Shown here: piece by piece, positions 1-9,893 of the stretch | Layout of the letters: each line of letters opens with the position of its first letter | Position numbering within the stretch: the stretch's first letter is position 1 | DNA from: Nonomuraea aurantiaca | GTDB lineage: Bacteria; Actinomycetota; Actinomycetes; Streptosporangiales; Streptosporangiaceae | DNA length: 64,000 nucleotides | Direction of reading: 5' to 3' | Assembly (NCBI RefSeq): GCF_020215705.1 | Contig: NZ_JAIWNB010000002.1 | Coordinates: 788,343 to 852,342, forward strand | Notes under the pieces: generated by a model | Seen by the model: the letters and a program-made list of their open reading frames with translations, nothing else | Told to the model about the DNA's origin: nothing | Databases searched by the model: none | Position numbers and translations under genes: made by a program

Positions 1-507
1 CAGCCGCCGCATGAATCCCACAGCGATGGTCGAGCTCCTTTGCCAAGATCTCTGGCCGGGGCTGGCGGACGGCCGGCGTAGATGCCACTGACAGCCGCTG
101 GGGGAGCATGGGGTTGCTCATCCCTCCACGGAGGAGGCGCTGCCGCGAGCAAGGGATCATCGAGAGTGGGCCCAGCGGGCGCGGGCACCGCGATCTGTGC
201 CGCTTCCGGCCAGGAGGGCGGGTGGCGTCCCACCAAGAGGGGGATCCACGAGTTCGTTGCCTGGCTTGGCTTCTGCCAGGGATGATCGGGTTCGAGTGGC
301 CGAGAAACCACGCCACTCTGCGAGCCGTCATCGATCCACGACCAACGAGACACCACCCATCGACCGGCTTGTGGTCGTGGATCAATGTGTAAAGGTGAAA
401 GAAACGAGGCGACGGTAGGCCGATATACGGGTAGAAGCCCGGCCGTGGACTGTCGACCGCCTTGTGCGCGGCCCCGGCGGTCGGCGTCTGTGAGAAGGGA
501 GGCGCTT
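1..507. other. Gene-poor left edge upstream of the recombinase
   Basis: I recognise no coding sequence here. Short open frames exist on the + strand, but none has a convincing ribosome binding site or a recognisable protein family. The only clear structure is the inverted repeat listed at 333-383. In many actinobacteria dprA lies just upstream of xerC, but I cannot see a dprA 3' end here. Confidence 0.5.
333..383. repeat. 12-bp perfect inverted repeat upstream of the recombinase gene
   Basis: GATCCACGACCA at 333-344 is the exact reverse complement of TGGTCGTGGATC at 372-383, with a 27-nt loop. It lies about 125 bp before the recombinase start. It could be a terminator of an upstream gene, a protein-binding site or a remnant of a mobile-element end. 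The sequence does not decide between these. Confidence 0.6.
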
Positions 508-1404
508 GTGGCCGACGGGCGGCTGGGGGCGGATGAGGTGACAGCCGAATTCGGCAGGTACTTGCGGTTCGAAAGAGACCTGTCCCCGCATACCGTGCGT
601 GCTTATCTCTCTGACGTCACGGCTCTGCTCGAGCACCTGGACGGTCGGCTTGACGGCCTCGATATCAGTACGTTGCGCGAATGGCTGGCCGAGCAGCATG
701 CCAACGGTAAGGCGAGGGCGACGCTGGCGCGCAGGACCGCCTGCGTACGTACCTTCACGGCCTACTGCCATCGCAGAGGCTGGTTGCCGGACGACCCCGG
801 CCTGCTGTTGGGCAGTGCCAAAGCTCCGCGCCCGTTGCCTGCCGTACTCGATCAGGAGCAGGCTCAGGCCGCCCTTGAAGTGCCGTCGGACGGAGAGCCC
901 AAGGAACTACGGGATCAGGCCATCCTGGAGCTGCTTTACGCCACGGGTGTGCGGGTGAGTGAGCTGTGCGCGCTGGACGTCGACGATGTCGATCGGGATC
1001 GGCACGTCATCAGAGTGCTGGGCAAGGGCCGCAAGGAGCGGTCGGTGCCGTTCGGATTGCCCGCCCTCCGTGCCCTGGACAGATGGTGCGTGCACGGACG
1101 CCCCCGGTGGATCCGCGCGGGCTCGGGGACGGCGGTGTTTCTGGGGGTACGAGGCGGGCGGATCGACGCGGGCACGGTGCGCCGGGTGGTGCACGCTCGC
1201 TTGCGTGAGGTCGAGGGAGCACCGGACATGGGCCCGCACGGGCTGCGACACACCGCGGCGACGCACCTGCTCGAAGGCGGTGCCGACCTGCGCAGCGTCC
1301 AGGAACTTCTCGGACACGCATCGCTGCACACCACCCAGATCTACACGCACGTCTCGATCGAGCGCCTCCGCACGGCATACCGCCAGGCACACCCCAGGGC
1401 GTGA
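508..1404 (+). CDS. xerC: Tyrosine recombinase, XerC/XerD type
   Basis: Site-specific tyrosine recombinase of about 298 aa, the usual size for XerC/XerD, which resolve chromosome dimers at dif. The N-terminal SAM-like DNA-binding domain covers residues 8-95 and the catalytic domain 110-298. All catalytic residues are visible: R149 (ATGVRVSEL), K173 (GKGRKERSVP), H244 and R247 (HGLRHTAATHL), H270 (LGHASLHTT) and the nucleophile Y279 (IYTHV). The start is taken as GTG 508 because a strong GGGAGG sits about 6 nt upstream; a GTG at 490 and the longer frame from 385 are alternatives. Its place near an M23 peptidase and rpsB matches the housekeeping xerC locus of actinobacteria, so I prefer XerC over a phage integrase. 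Confidence 0.9.
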   Translation: MADGRLGADEVTAEFGRYLRFERDLSPHTVRAYLSDVTALLEHLDGRLDGLDISTLREWLAEQHANGKARATLARRTACVRTFTAYCHRRGWLPDDPGLLLGSAKAPRPLPAVLDQEQAQAALEVPSDGEPKELRDQAILELLYATGVRVSELCALDVDDVDRDRHVIRVLGKGRKERSVPFGLPALRALDRWCVHGRPRWIRAGSGTAVFLGVRGGRIDAGTVRRVVHARLREVEGAPDMGPHGLRHTAATHLLEGGADLRSVQELLGHASLHTTQIYTHVSIERLRTAYRQAHPRA

Positions 1405-1409
1405 CCGGA

Positions 1410-1707
1410 CATCGGTTCGGGATCCAGCGATGGTGCCAATGGCCACGCCCCCCATTTCTCGCCACAGGTGAGTCCCACCGACTCCAGCCCGAGCCCGTGC
1501 CGTGGGAAGATCGGTGCCTGGGGCGTGGTGACGCCGGTGCGCATCTGCGTCAGCAGGTTGTGGCTGATGAGCACAGCCGCCGAAGAGTGCCTGGTAGAGG
1601 CGGTTCAGATCGCAGGCGTCGGACACCACTTCGTACGCTGTCCAGGCCAAGGACGGAGGCTCCCAGCGCCAGCACGCCGCCGGCCAGGAGGAACTGCCTG
1701 CTTCCAA
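1410..1707 (-). pseudogene. Frameshifted remnant of an unidentified protein
   Basis: Read leftward, pieces of a plausible protein appear in different frames. First comes a hydrophobic stretch (QFLLAGGVLALGASVLGL), then in a second frame AYEVVSDACDLNRLYQALFGG, then in a third a segment starting LISHNLLTQMRTG and ending GLTCGEKWG. Joining them needs at least two frameshifts, so no intact protein can be made. I do not recognise the family. The alternative is that all three are chance open frames in GC-rich DNA, but the amino-acid composition looks protein-like. Confidence 0.35.
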
Positions 1708-1742
1708 TTTTGCTGCTCAACCTGTTCGTGTTCGCTGTGGCC

Positions 1743-2198
1743 ATGGAGAGCGACGCCGGACGTCGCAAGATCGGGCCGTTTCGGGTGTTCCGTCCCGTGG
1801 TGGCCGTCGCGACCGCGGTCCCGTTCTTTTTCGACGGCATGGTCTGGTCGGGCAACGGACTGTTGCTGGAGACTTTCGGGGCTGTTCTCGGTGTGCCGCT
1901 CGGGCTCGTCCCGATGAGGGTCATGACGTTCGAGTACGACCGTGCGGCCAGCAAGCCGTATTCGCGCGCGGGTTGGACTTACGTGCTCGCCTGGCTGGCG
2001 ATCACCGCTGGCAAGGTGTTCTTTTCGTACGGTTCCACCGACTTATGGAGCGTGGCATTGGGACGCTGGATGGCTGATGAACATATTCCGGTCGAGTCAT
2101 TCAAGGCCGCCGTGATCTTTATGAACGTAGCCACCATGCTGCGAGTCGCGGCTCTATATGTGGGTGCGCGCCGGGTGACCTCGCGTAGCGGCTCGTGA
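1743..2198 (+). CDS. Possibly 5'-truncated multi-pass membrane protein
   Basis: From ATG 1743 this encodes about 151 aa with three to four hydrophobic segments (around VVAVATAVPFFF, LLLETFGAVLGVPLGL, WTYVLAWLAITAGKVFF and AAVIFMNVATMLRVAALYVG). The organisation resembles small CcdC/DUF1453-like membrane proteins, but that resemblance is weak. The frame stays open upstream and encodes another hydrophobic stretch (LLPILLLNLFVFAVAM) just before the Met, with no start codon and no ribosome binding site. The original N-terminus therefore seems lost. The open frame further left (1401-1700) has arginine-rich shadow composition. Likely a truncated gene abutting the remnant at 1410-1707. Confidence 0.4.
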   Translation: MESDAGRRKIGPFRVFRPVVAVATAVPFFFDGMVWSGNGLLLETFGAVLGVPLGLVPMRVMTFEYDRAASKPYSRAGWTYVLAWLAITAGKVFFSYGSTDLWSVALGRWMADEHIPVESFKAAVIFMNVATMLRVAALYVGARRVTSRSGS

Positions 2199-2642
2199 CG
2201 ACACCCCCAGATGGCGACATGCTGTACGGGTGATCAGCGGCCTGAGACAACGAGGTCGACCCGGCCCCGCAGATCCACACGATCGGGCGGGAACTCGCCG
2301 CCGATGCGACTGGAGAGTCATCCTGGGGCGTGCCGGAACGTGGCCGAACCGCAACCAATCCCGGGACAATAGACCGTAGGGCTCGACTCGTCCGGCGTTG
2401 CTGAGTCAGTGGGCCATCACGAGGCGGTAGCCCACAGCCAGGGTGCCATCTCATCCACGAGATGGGTTGTTCACGACTTCAGTTGGGGTCCTGCGTGGCA
2501 AGGCCTGCGTGATGTCTCGCATAGTGGGGTCGCTTCTCGGCCGCTCGGCCCTGTTCATCCCTGGTGGAAGCCATACAGCGAGATCGTGGATCCACCACAC
2601 AACGGGACGCTGTCCACAGCCCAGGCAGGCGGCCGCCCTGGG
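2199..2642. other. Intergenic stretch without a recognisable gene
   Basis: About 440 bp lie between the truncated membrane protein and the end of the M23 peptidase. Short open frames are present on both strands, but none shows a known domain or plausible translation signal. A DnaA-box-like CTGTCCACA occurs at 2610-2618. With the remnants to its left, this looks like decaying accessory DNA. Confidence 0.5.
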
Positions 2643-3956
<1,314 letters not shown>

Positions 3957-4007
3957 GCGGTGAGTTTGCGGGAGAGCCGGGGGCGGTTGGAGGGGCGAAC
4001 GTAATTC

Positions 4008-4047
4008 TGTGGAAAAGGGGGCGCCGGGTCGGTAAGCCTGTGGATAA
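4008..4047 (+). promoter_or_regulatory. Two DnaA-box-like nonamers
   Basis: TGTGGATAA at 4039-4047 is the exact complement of the classical DnaA box TTATCCACA. TGTGGAAAA at 4008-4016 differs by one base. They lie 31 bp apart, upstream of the acetyltransferase gene and of the M23 peptidase start. Two boxes do not make an origin; they might be a DnaA-responsive promoter or chance. Confidence 0.35.
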
Positions 4048-4086
4048 CTGCTTGGCATCGTGGCGCGGGCGGGTTTGGGAGGCGGC

Positions 4087-4563
4087 ATGATGGAGTTGCG
4101 CGGGTCTCGGGTGATCTTGAGGGACGTCGTACAGGATGATGAGGCGCGGCTGCGGGAGATCGCGGGGACGCCGGAGGTGGCCAAGTGGTGGGGGCCGGTC
4201 GATGAGTTCGACGACATGTTGGCCATCGCGGTCGCCGACGAGGTGATCGGGGCGATCCAGTACGAGGAGGTCGAGGATCCGATGTATCGCAGCGCGGGGA
4301 TCGACATCTTCCTCGGGCCGCGGTGGCATGGACGCGGATTCGGTCAGGAAGCCGTTCGTACGCTGGCGCGATGGTTGATCGAGGAGCGGGGGCATCACCG
4401 GCTGACCATCGATCCTGCGGCGCACAACACGGGGGCCATCAACGCCTACGAGCGGGTGGGGTTCAAGCGGGTGGGCATTATGCGGGCCTATGAGCGGGAT
4501 CCGGTGACTGGAGAGTTTCACGATGGGTTGCTTATGGACCTACTGGCGGACGAGCTGATTTAG
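4087..4563 (+). CDS. GNAT acetyltransferase, aminoglycoside 6'-N-acetyltransferase-like
   Basis: Acetyl-CoA-dependent N-acetyltransferase of about 158 aa covering a complete single GNAT domain. The acetyl-CoA loop is visible as PRWHGRGFGQEAV. The C-terminal half, with HHRLTIDPAAHNTGAINAYE followed by a VGFKRVG segment and ending FHDGLLMDLL, is very like chromosomal AAC(6')-type enzymes of actinomycetes. Two adjacent ATGs (4087, 4090) follow GGGAGG; the second has the better spacing. The gene stands alone between the M23 peptidase and the MFS gene, both on the other strand. The substrate cannot be told from sequence: aminoglycoside resistance is possible, and acetylation of another amine is equally compatible. 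Confidence 0.75.
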   Translation: MMELRGSRVILRDVVQDDEARLREIAGTPEVAKWWGPVDEFDDMLAIAVADEVIGAIQYEEVEDPMYRSAGIDIFLGPRWHGRGFGQEAVRTLARWLIEERGHHRLTIDPAAHNTGAINAYERVGFKRVGIMRAYERDPVTGEFHDGLLMDLLADELI

Positions 4564-4742
4564 CCAAGCGAGGGGCCGTGTCTGGCCGGGTGCAGGCGTG
4601 TGTTCGGAGGCCTGTGCTCGAAGGGTTGGTGGCTGAGGTCGGGGGCGTAGCTGCCTGAGCCGGATGTCACGGAAGGCGACGCTGGATGCTCCATGCTGTG
4701 GTGTTCGGAGAGCTTGGCCATCAGGTTGATGTTCGGTCATCG

Positions 4743-4847
4743 TGGTGCGTCGGGTGGACGGTGAACGTCGGTCGCCATGGTGCGTCAGGTAGACAGGGAA
4801 CGCCGGTTGTCATGGTGCGTCGGTTCGATGGGGACGTCAGGGGATGG
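4743..4847. repeat. 35-bp tandem repeat, three imperfect copies, non-coding
   Basis: Copies begin at 4743, 4778 and 4813, each starting TGGTGCGTC, giving an exact 35-bp period. They lie in the roughly 310-bp gap between the acetyltransferase stop and the convergent MFS stop. The period is not a multiple of three, consistent with a non-coding location. No other feature is visible in this gap. Confidence 0.75.
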
Positions 4848-4877
4848 CGCTGGGAGAGGTGTTGTCGTCTGGAAGGG

Positions 4878-6830
4878 TCAGGACTTCGAGGGCTCTGGTG
4901 AGGGCTGGGTCGAGGCCGGGTCAGTGGGGTTCGCGAAGCGGCGGCGGCCAGGGCGCAGGGGAGAGGTCCAGATCCAGATCGTACTGAGTGCGATGCCGAC
5001 CGCTGAGACGAGAATGACGGGGCGCAGGCCCGCGAACTCGGCCAGTGCGCCACCCGCGAGGCCGCCCAGCGCCATGACGCCCTGTACAGCGAATGTCATG
5101 GTGGCGTTGACGCGGCCACGGAGTTCGGGGGCGGCTTCGCGCAGGATGATCGCGCCCATGCAGGTGGCGAACGCGACTACGACGCCGCCCGTGACGAGGC
5201 CGGTGAGCGCGAGCAGCGCCAGCTTCCACCAGAGGGGTCCGCTGAGCAGGCCCACTGCCAGGATTTCGATCGGGAAGAAGAGTACGGAGACGAGTAGCAC
5301 GCGGTTCTCGCCGTAGCGTTTGGCGGCACGGGTGGTGATCCAGGCGCCGATGAGCCCGCCGACGCCGCCGAGGGCGATGAGGGCGCCGATGAGGCCCCTG
5401 GGGATGCCGAGGGTGTTCACCATGTACAGCATGTAGACGGCCGTATAGGCCATGGCGAAGAAGTTGATGGTGACGCCCGCGCCGAGGAGGGCGCGGAGTA
5501 CGGGATGCGTGGTGCTGGCGCGGAGCCCTTCGGTCACGTCTCGCCACATGCCTCGGGAGGGGAGCGGCTCGTTCTTCTCCGGGGTACGGATCGAGCGCAG
5601 CAGCAGTGCCGAGGCCAGGAACGACAGCGCCTCCGTGAGCACCGCCAGCGGGGCCGTCAGCAGTTGTACGAGGAGTCCGGCCAGGCCGGGGCCACCGACA
5701 GAGGCCACGGAGTAGGAGGCGTGGAAGCCGGCCATGGCCTCCGTTCGCTGCTCGGGGGAGACGATCGCGGCCACGTGCGGGAAGTTCGCGGCCCTGAAGA
5801 GCACGCCTGCTGACCCGATGACCAGAGCGACGACGATGAGCCAGAACGCGTTGAGTACGCCCAGGAGCCAGGCCACAGGGACCGTCAACGCGGCGGCGCA
5901 GGAGACGAGTTCGCAGGCGATCATGAGGGGTCGGTGGCGTGAGAGGCGGTCGGCGATCGCGCCCGACTGGAGGCCGAAGAGCAGGGCGGGCAGTGAGGCC
6001 GCAGCGGTGAGCAGGCCCATTTCCATGGGGGAGGCGGCGAGGAGGGTGACCGCGGTCAGCGGCACGGCCAGCTTGGACACCTCGGAGCCGGTTATGGAGA
6101 TGGTGCGGGCGGTCCAGAGCAGTCGATAGTCGCGCTGTTTGAGGAGAGGGGTGAGGGCTGGCGCTGGCGGGGCCTCCGGAAGTGATTCTGCGTCCCCGAG
6201 TGAGGTCGCGTTTCCAGGAGGGGTTGTGTCCCCGGGTGGGGTCGTTTCCGCGGGTGGGGTCGCATCTCCGGGTGAAGTCGTGTCGCCCGTGGGGATCTGA
6301 TCGCGCGGCGCGAAGGCAGGGCGGGAGGCGGACGTAGAGCGGGGTGTGGAGGCAGGGCTGGGTGTGGAGGTAGAGCGGGGTGTGGCGGCAGGGCTGGGTG
6401 TGGAGGTAGAGCGGGGTGTGGCGGCAGGGCTGGGTGTGGAGGTAGAGCGGGATGTGGCGGCAGGGCTGGGTGCGGCGGAGGTAGAGCGCGGTGTGGAGGG
6501 AGAGCGGAGGGCGGGCGTAGAGCGGGGCGTGGCGGCAGGGCTGGGTGCGGAGGTAGAGCGCGATGCGGAGGTATTGGCCGCCTCGTGGCATGCGTTGGGA
6601 GTGGATTCCGGGGCTGTCTGGCCGGATGCGGCAAGGATGCGCTGGTCCACGCCGCCATGTGGGTGGGCAGGAGGGTGGCCCACGGGGCTGGGCGAGCGAG
6701 TGGCCGCCGAAGTGGAGAGAGATCGCGTGGGTGCGGCGCTGGGTGGGATGTAGGGGGTTTGCGGGGACCTGCCGGAGGCGTGCGTGACGGGGGCAGGCGA
6801 AGGCGTCGATTCGTGAAGGGAATGCTTCAT
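4878..6830 (-). CDS. MFS exporter with a long low-complexity N-terminal extension
   Basis: Major facilitator superfamily transporter resembling the EntS/MFS_3 group of drug or siderophore exporters. Residues from about 228 (PLLKQRDYRLLW) to 635 hold twelve predicted membrane segments, including the loop motif IADRLSRHRPLM after TM2. The first 225 residues are Pro/Ser/Thr/Ala-rich, with a 12-aa repeat (TPSPAATPRSTS) and PGDTTPP-type repeats, unusual for this family. The ATG at 6830 lies inside the operator array shared with the divergent ArsR gene, so the transcript would be leaderless or nearly so; a downstream non-ATG start is possible. The ArsR protein probably controls it and the transported compound is the likely inducer. 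Confidence 0.8.
   Translation of the reverse strand: MKHSLHESTPSPAPVTHASGRSPQTPYIPPSAAPTRSLSTSAATRSPSPVGHPPAHPHGGVDQRILAASGQTAPESTPNACHEAANTSASRSTSAPSPAATPRSTPALRSPSTPRSTSAAPSPAATSRSTSTPSPAATPRSTSTPSPAATPRSTSTPSPASTPRSTSASRPAFAPRDQIPTGDTTSPGDATPPAETTPPGDTTPPGNATSLGDAESLPEAPPAPALTPLLKQRDYRLLWTARTISITGSEVSKLAVPLTAVTLLAASPMEMGLLTAAASLPALLFGLQSGAIADRLSRHRPLMIACELVSCAAALTVPVAWLLGVLNAFWLIVVALVIGSAGVLFRAANFPHVAAIVSPEQRTEAMAGFHASYSVASVGGPGLAGLLVQLLTAPLAVLTEALSFLASALLLRSIRTPEKNEPLPSRGMWRDVTEGLRASTTHPVLRALLGAGVTINFFAMAYTAVYMLYMVNTLGIPRGLIGALIALGGVGGLIGAWITTRAAKRYGENRVLLVSVLFFPIEILAVGLLSGPLWWKLALLALTGLVTGGVVVAFATCMGAIILREAAPELRGRVNATMTFAVQGVMALGGLAGGALAEFAGLRPVILVSAVGIALSTIWIWTSPLRPGRRRFANPTDPASTQPSPEPSKS
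6327..6473. repeat. 36-bp minisatellite in the N-terminal extension of the MFS gene
   Basis: At least three close copies of a 36-bp unit containing GGCAGGGCTGGGTGTGGAGG are present, with more degenerate copies out to about 6575. In the transporter frame each copy encodes TPSPAATPRSTS. The period is a multiple of three. The repeat also keeps the other leftward frames open, which explains several overlapping Pro/His-rich false frames. Confidence 0.75.
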
Positions 6831-6873
6831 AACTATGAAAGTAACCCTTCAGAGTCATGAAGGCAATACTTCA
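6814..6873. promoter_or_regulatory. Operator array: six TGAAG/CTTCA half-sites at 11-bp intervals
   Basis: Half-sites begin at 6814 (TGAAG), 6825 (CTTCA), 6836 (TGAAA), 6847 (CTTCA), 6858 (TGAAG) and 6869 (CTTCA). They alternate in orientation with exactly 11 bp between starts, about one helical turn each. The array spans the gap between the MFS start (6830) and the ArsR start (6899) and overlaps the proposed MFS start codon. The most likely binder is the adjacent ArsR-family protein acting on both genes, possibly as cooperative dimers. Confidence 0.7.
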
Positions 6874-6898
6874 CATCGCTTCCGGGTACCTTGGTGCC

Positions 6899-7507
6899 AT
6901 GACGCGGGAGAGCCTCAGTGACCCCAAGGCGATGCGGGCCCTGGCGCACCCGGCCAGGCTGGCGATCCTGAATCGGCTGGGTGTCGACGGCAGCGCCACC
7001 GCCACCGAGGTCGCCGAGGTCGCCGGCATCACTCCGAGTGCCGCCAGTTACCACCTGCGCATGCTGGCCAAGTACGGGTTCGTGGAGGATGCGCCGCCGC
7101 GCGGCGATGGGCGGGAGCGGGTCTGGAAGCCGACGAGTACGCCCCTGTCGGTCGGCGTGCAGCCCGGTGATCAGCCGGAGGTGCGTGAGGCCAAGAACCT
7201 GCTGATCCAGGCCTTTCGCAAGGAAGCGGATGAGGAGGCCCGGCGGGCGCTGGAGAACTTCGATCAGGAGCCCGAGGAGTGGCGCGAGGTGACCCGCTTC
7301 AGCCGCATGATGCTGCGGCTCGACGCCGAGGAGATGGCGCGGCTCAATGTCGAGGTCGAGAAGCTGTTCGAGCCGTACCTGGCGCGCCATCGCGATGAGC
7401 GGGCGGCGCCTCCTGGGGCCAGGATCGCCGAGGCCCAGGTCAATCTTTTCCCGCATGTGAGGAGGGCGGCGCCGGGGCTGCCCACGGAGGACCACGACGC
7501 GGGCTGA
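6899..7507 (+). CDS. ArsR-family (winged-helix) transcriptional regulator
   Basis: About 202 aa. An N-terminal winged helix-turn-helix covers residues 5-75: [15 protein letters not shown] opens the fold, and a recognition-helix region with [13 protein letters not shown] leads into the wing [17 protein letters not shown]. The C-terminal half is charged and helical, as in ArsR-like regulators paired with MFS exporters. No Cys-based metal motif is visible, so an organic ligand is more likely than a metal. An in-frame ATG at 6857 would add 14 residues but lies inside the operator array; I prefer 6899. It is divergent from the MFS gene, which it probably represses. Confidence 0.8.
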   Translation: MTRESLSDPKAMRALAHPARLAILNRLGVDGSATATEVAEVAGITPSAASYHLRMLAKYGFVEDAPPRGDGRERVWKPTSTPLSVGVQPGDQPEVREAKNLLIQAFRKEADEEARRALENFDQEPEEWREVTRFSRMMLRLDAEEMARLNVEVEKLFEPYLARHRDERAAPPGARIAEAQVNLFPHVRRAAPGLPTEDHDAG

Positions 7508-7540
7508 CCCGAGACGGTCAGGCCGGGGCGGCGTGGGAGG

Positions 7541-7727
7541 TAGACTTTTGGGTGGCCTGTGTATCACAGGCCGACTTCGCATGCCCCATCGCGGACCGCG
7601 CCATCGGTCCGAGCCACGGCTCGGCTGGCACGGGTTCGGGGCATCAGGGCGACAGCCACTGGGCTGCCGCGGCACAACCGAGAACTGCGCCCGCCCGCAC
7701 GGGCGCCCAGACCTGGAGGACCATCAC
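7541..7727 (+). promoter_or_regulatory. Promoter and structured 5' leader of rpsB
   Basis: A -10-like TAGACT at 7541-7546 is followed by a leader with several perfect stems. GGCCTGTG (7554-7561) pairs with CACAGGCC (7565-7572). ATGCCCC (7581-7587) pairs with GGGGCAT (7638-7644) and encloses GGACC/GGTCC (7593-7597 with 7606-7610) and GAGCC/GGCTC (7611-7615 with 7618-7622). That is a three-way-junction-like fold. Ribosomal protein S2 regulates its own mRNA through leaders in other bacteria; an autoregulatory role here is inferred. The rpsB ribosome binding site GGAGG is at 7715-7719. Confidence 0.55.
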
Positions 7728-8690
<963 letters not shown>

Positions 8691-8696
8691 CCGCTC

Positions 8697-8720
8697 CCAC
8701 CTCGGGTAAGACCGAGGTGG
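8697..8720 (+). terminator. Hairpin directly after rpsB
   Basis: CCACCTCGG (8697-8705) and CCGAGGTGG (8712-8720) form a perfect 9-bp stem with a 6-nt loop, beginning 7 nt after the rpsB stop. No U-tract follows, which is common for actinobacterial terminators. It may attenuate rather than fully stop transcription into tsf. Confidence 0.6.
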
Positions 8721-8786
8721 CGAGCAATCGCGTACCGAATCCGGCTCAGTGGAGTGACCCGCGAGGGCCGAGCGGAATCGCAGAGG

Positions 8787-8828
8787 CTGAGCCCGGCGGC
8801 GGGGTCAAGACCCCGCCGCCGGGCTCAG
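8787..8828. terminator. Twenty-base-pair near-perfect palindrome between rpsB and tsf
   Basis: Arms 8787-8806 and 8809-8828 are fully complementary (outer part CTGAGCCCGG/CCGGGCTCAG), with only AA between them. It sits in the 318-bp rpsB-tsf gap. As RNA it would be an extremely stable hairpin without a T-tract, so terminator, attenuator or RNA-end stabiliser are all possible. A weaker GTACGGC/GCCGTAC hairpin lies further right in the same gap. Confidence 0.6.
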
Positions 8829-9008
8829 GCCGGGAAAGCCAGGCAAGGGCCGGACGAGCCGGGCACGCAAGGCCGCGAAGGCAGGGCTGCTCACCAGGTA
8901 AGACCCCGGGCTCCTGTACGGCAGCCGCCGGCCGTACGAACCATAGGGTGAGTGCCAGGTCATCGGCGCCCACCCGATCCACGACGAAATCCCACAAGGA
9001 AAAAAGCA

Positions 9009-9842
9009 ATGGCTTCCGTGAACATGGCCGACGTCAAGCGGCTTCGCGAGATCACCGCGGCCGGAATGATGTCTTGCAAGAAGGCGCTCGAAGAGGCTGA
9101 CGGCGACATCGACCGCGCCATCGAGCTGCTGCGCCTCAAGGGCGCCAAGGACGTGGGCAAGCGCGAGGCGCGCACCGCCTCCAACGGCCTGGTCGCGCTC
9201 AAGCAGGACGGCGACTCCGCCGCGGCGCTGCTGGAGCTCAACTGCGAGACCGACTTCGTGGCCAAGGGCGAGCGCTTCCAGGAGCTGGCCGGTCAGGTCG
9301 TCGCGCACATCCTGGCCACCAAGCCGGCCGATGTGGCGACGCTGCTCGAGTCCTCGCTCGACGGCAAGACCGTCAAGGAACTCCTTGACGAGGCCAACGT
9401 CGCGCTGGGCGAGAAGATCGAGATCCGCCGGTTCGCGGTGCTGGAGGGTGGCTACATCGGCGCCTACATGCACCGCACCGACCCGGCGCTGCCGCCGGCC
9501 GTCGGCGTGCTGGTCCAGCTCGACAAGCCCAACGCCGAGGTCGCCAAGGACATCGCGCAGCACGCCGCCGCGATGGCCCCCCAGTACCTCAACGCCGCGG
9601 CCGTGCCCGCCGACGTCGTCGACAAGGAGCGCAAGCTCTTCGAGGAGATGACGCGCGAGGAGGGCAAGCCCGAGGCCGCCATCGGCAAGATCGTCGAGGG
9701 TCGCGTCAACGGCTGGTACAAGGACTTCACCCTGCTCCAGCAGGCGTTCGTCAAGGACAACAAGAAGACCGTCGGCAAGTACGCCGAGGAGAACGGCGCC
9801 GAGGTGCTGGCCTTCGTTCGCTTCAAGGTCGGCCAGGCTTAG
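9009..9842 (+). CDS. tsf: Translation elongation factor Ts
   Basis: Guanine-nucleotide exchange factor that regenerates EF-Tu-GTP, about 277 aa. The N-terminal UBA-like domain is present (VKRLREITAAGMMSCKKALE). The EF-Tu-contacting motif ELNCETDFVAKGERF is intact, as is the core-domain segment VEGRVNGWYKDFTLLQQAF. The ATG at 9009 follows AAGGAAAAAA. Length and order after rpsB are standard. It is separated from rpsB by two strong hairpins, so the EF-Ts:S2 ratio may be set by read-through. Confidence 0.97.
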   Translation: MASVNMADVKRLREITAAGMMSCKKALEEADGDIDRAIELLRLKGAKDVGKREARTASNGLVALKQDGDSAAALLELNCETDFVAKGERFQELAGQVVAHILATKPADVATLLESSLDGKTVKELLDEANVALGEKIEIRRFAVLEGGYIGAYMHRTDPALPPAVGVLVQLDKPNAEVAKDIAQHAAAMAPQYLNAAAVPADVVDKERKLFEEMTREEGKPEAAIGKIVEGRVNGWYKDFTLLQQAFVKDNKKTVGKYAEENGAEVLAFVRFKVGQA

Positions 9843-9893
9843 GCTTGAACGAAATTCCAGCCCATCGAACCGCCTAAGAGGGAGGCCGCCGCC

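Noticed and set aside
508..1404. Phage or genomic-island integrase
   Set aside because: No tRNA target, excisionase or phage genes nearby. Size and M23/rpsB context fit housekeeping XerC.
1401..1742. N-terminal 114 residues of the open frame containing the truncated membrane protein
   Set aside because: Arginine-rich shadow composition that overlaps the leftward remnant. The protein-like part begins only around 1700.
4008..4047. Replication origin
   Set aside because: Only two DnaA-like boxes, no dnaA/dnaN genes and no AT-rich unwinding region.
4743..4847. CRISPR-like array
   Set aside because: Three contiguous 35-bp copies with no spacers form a tandem repeat, not repeat-spacer units; no cas genes are present.
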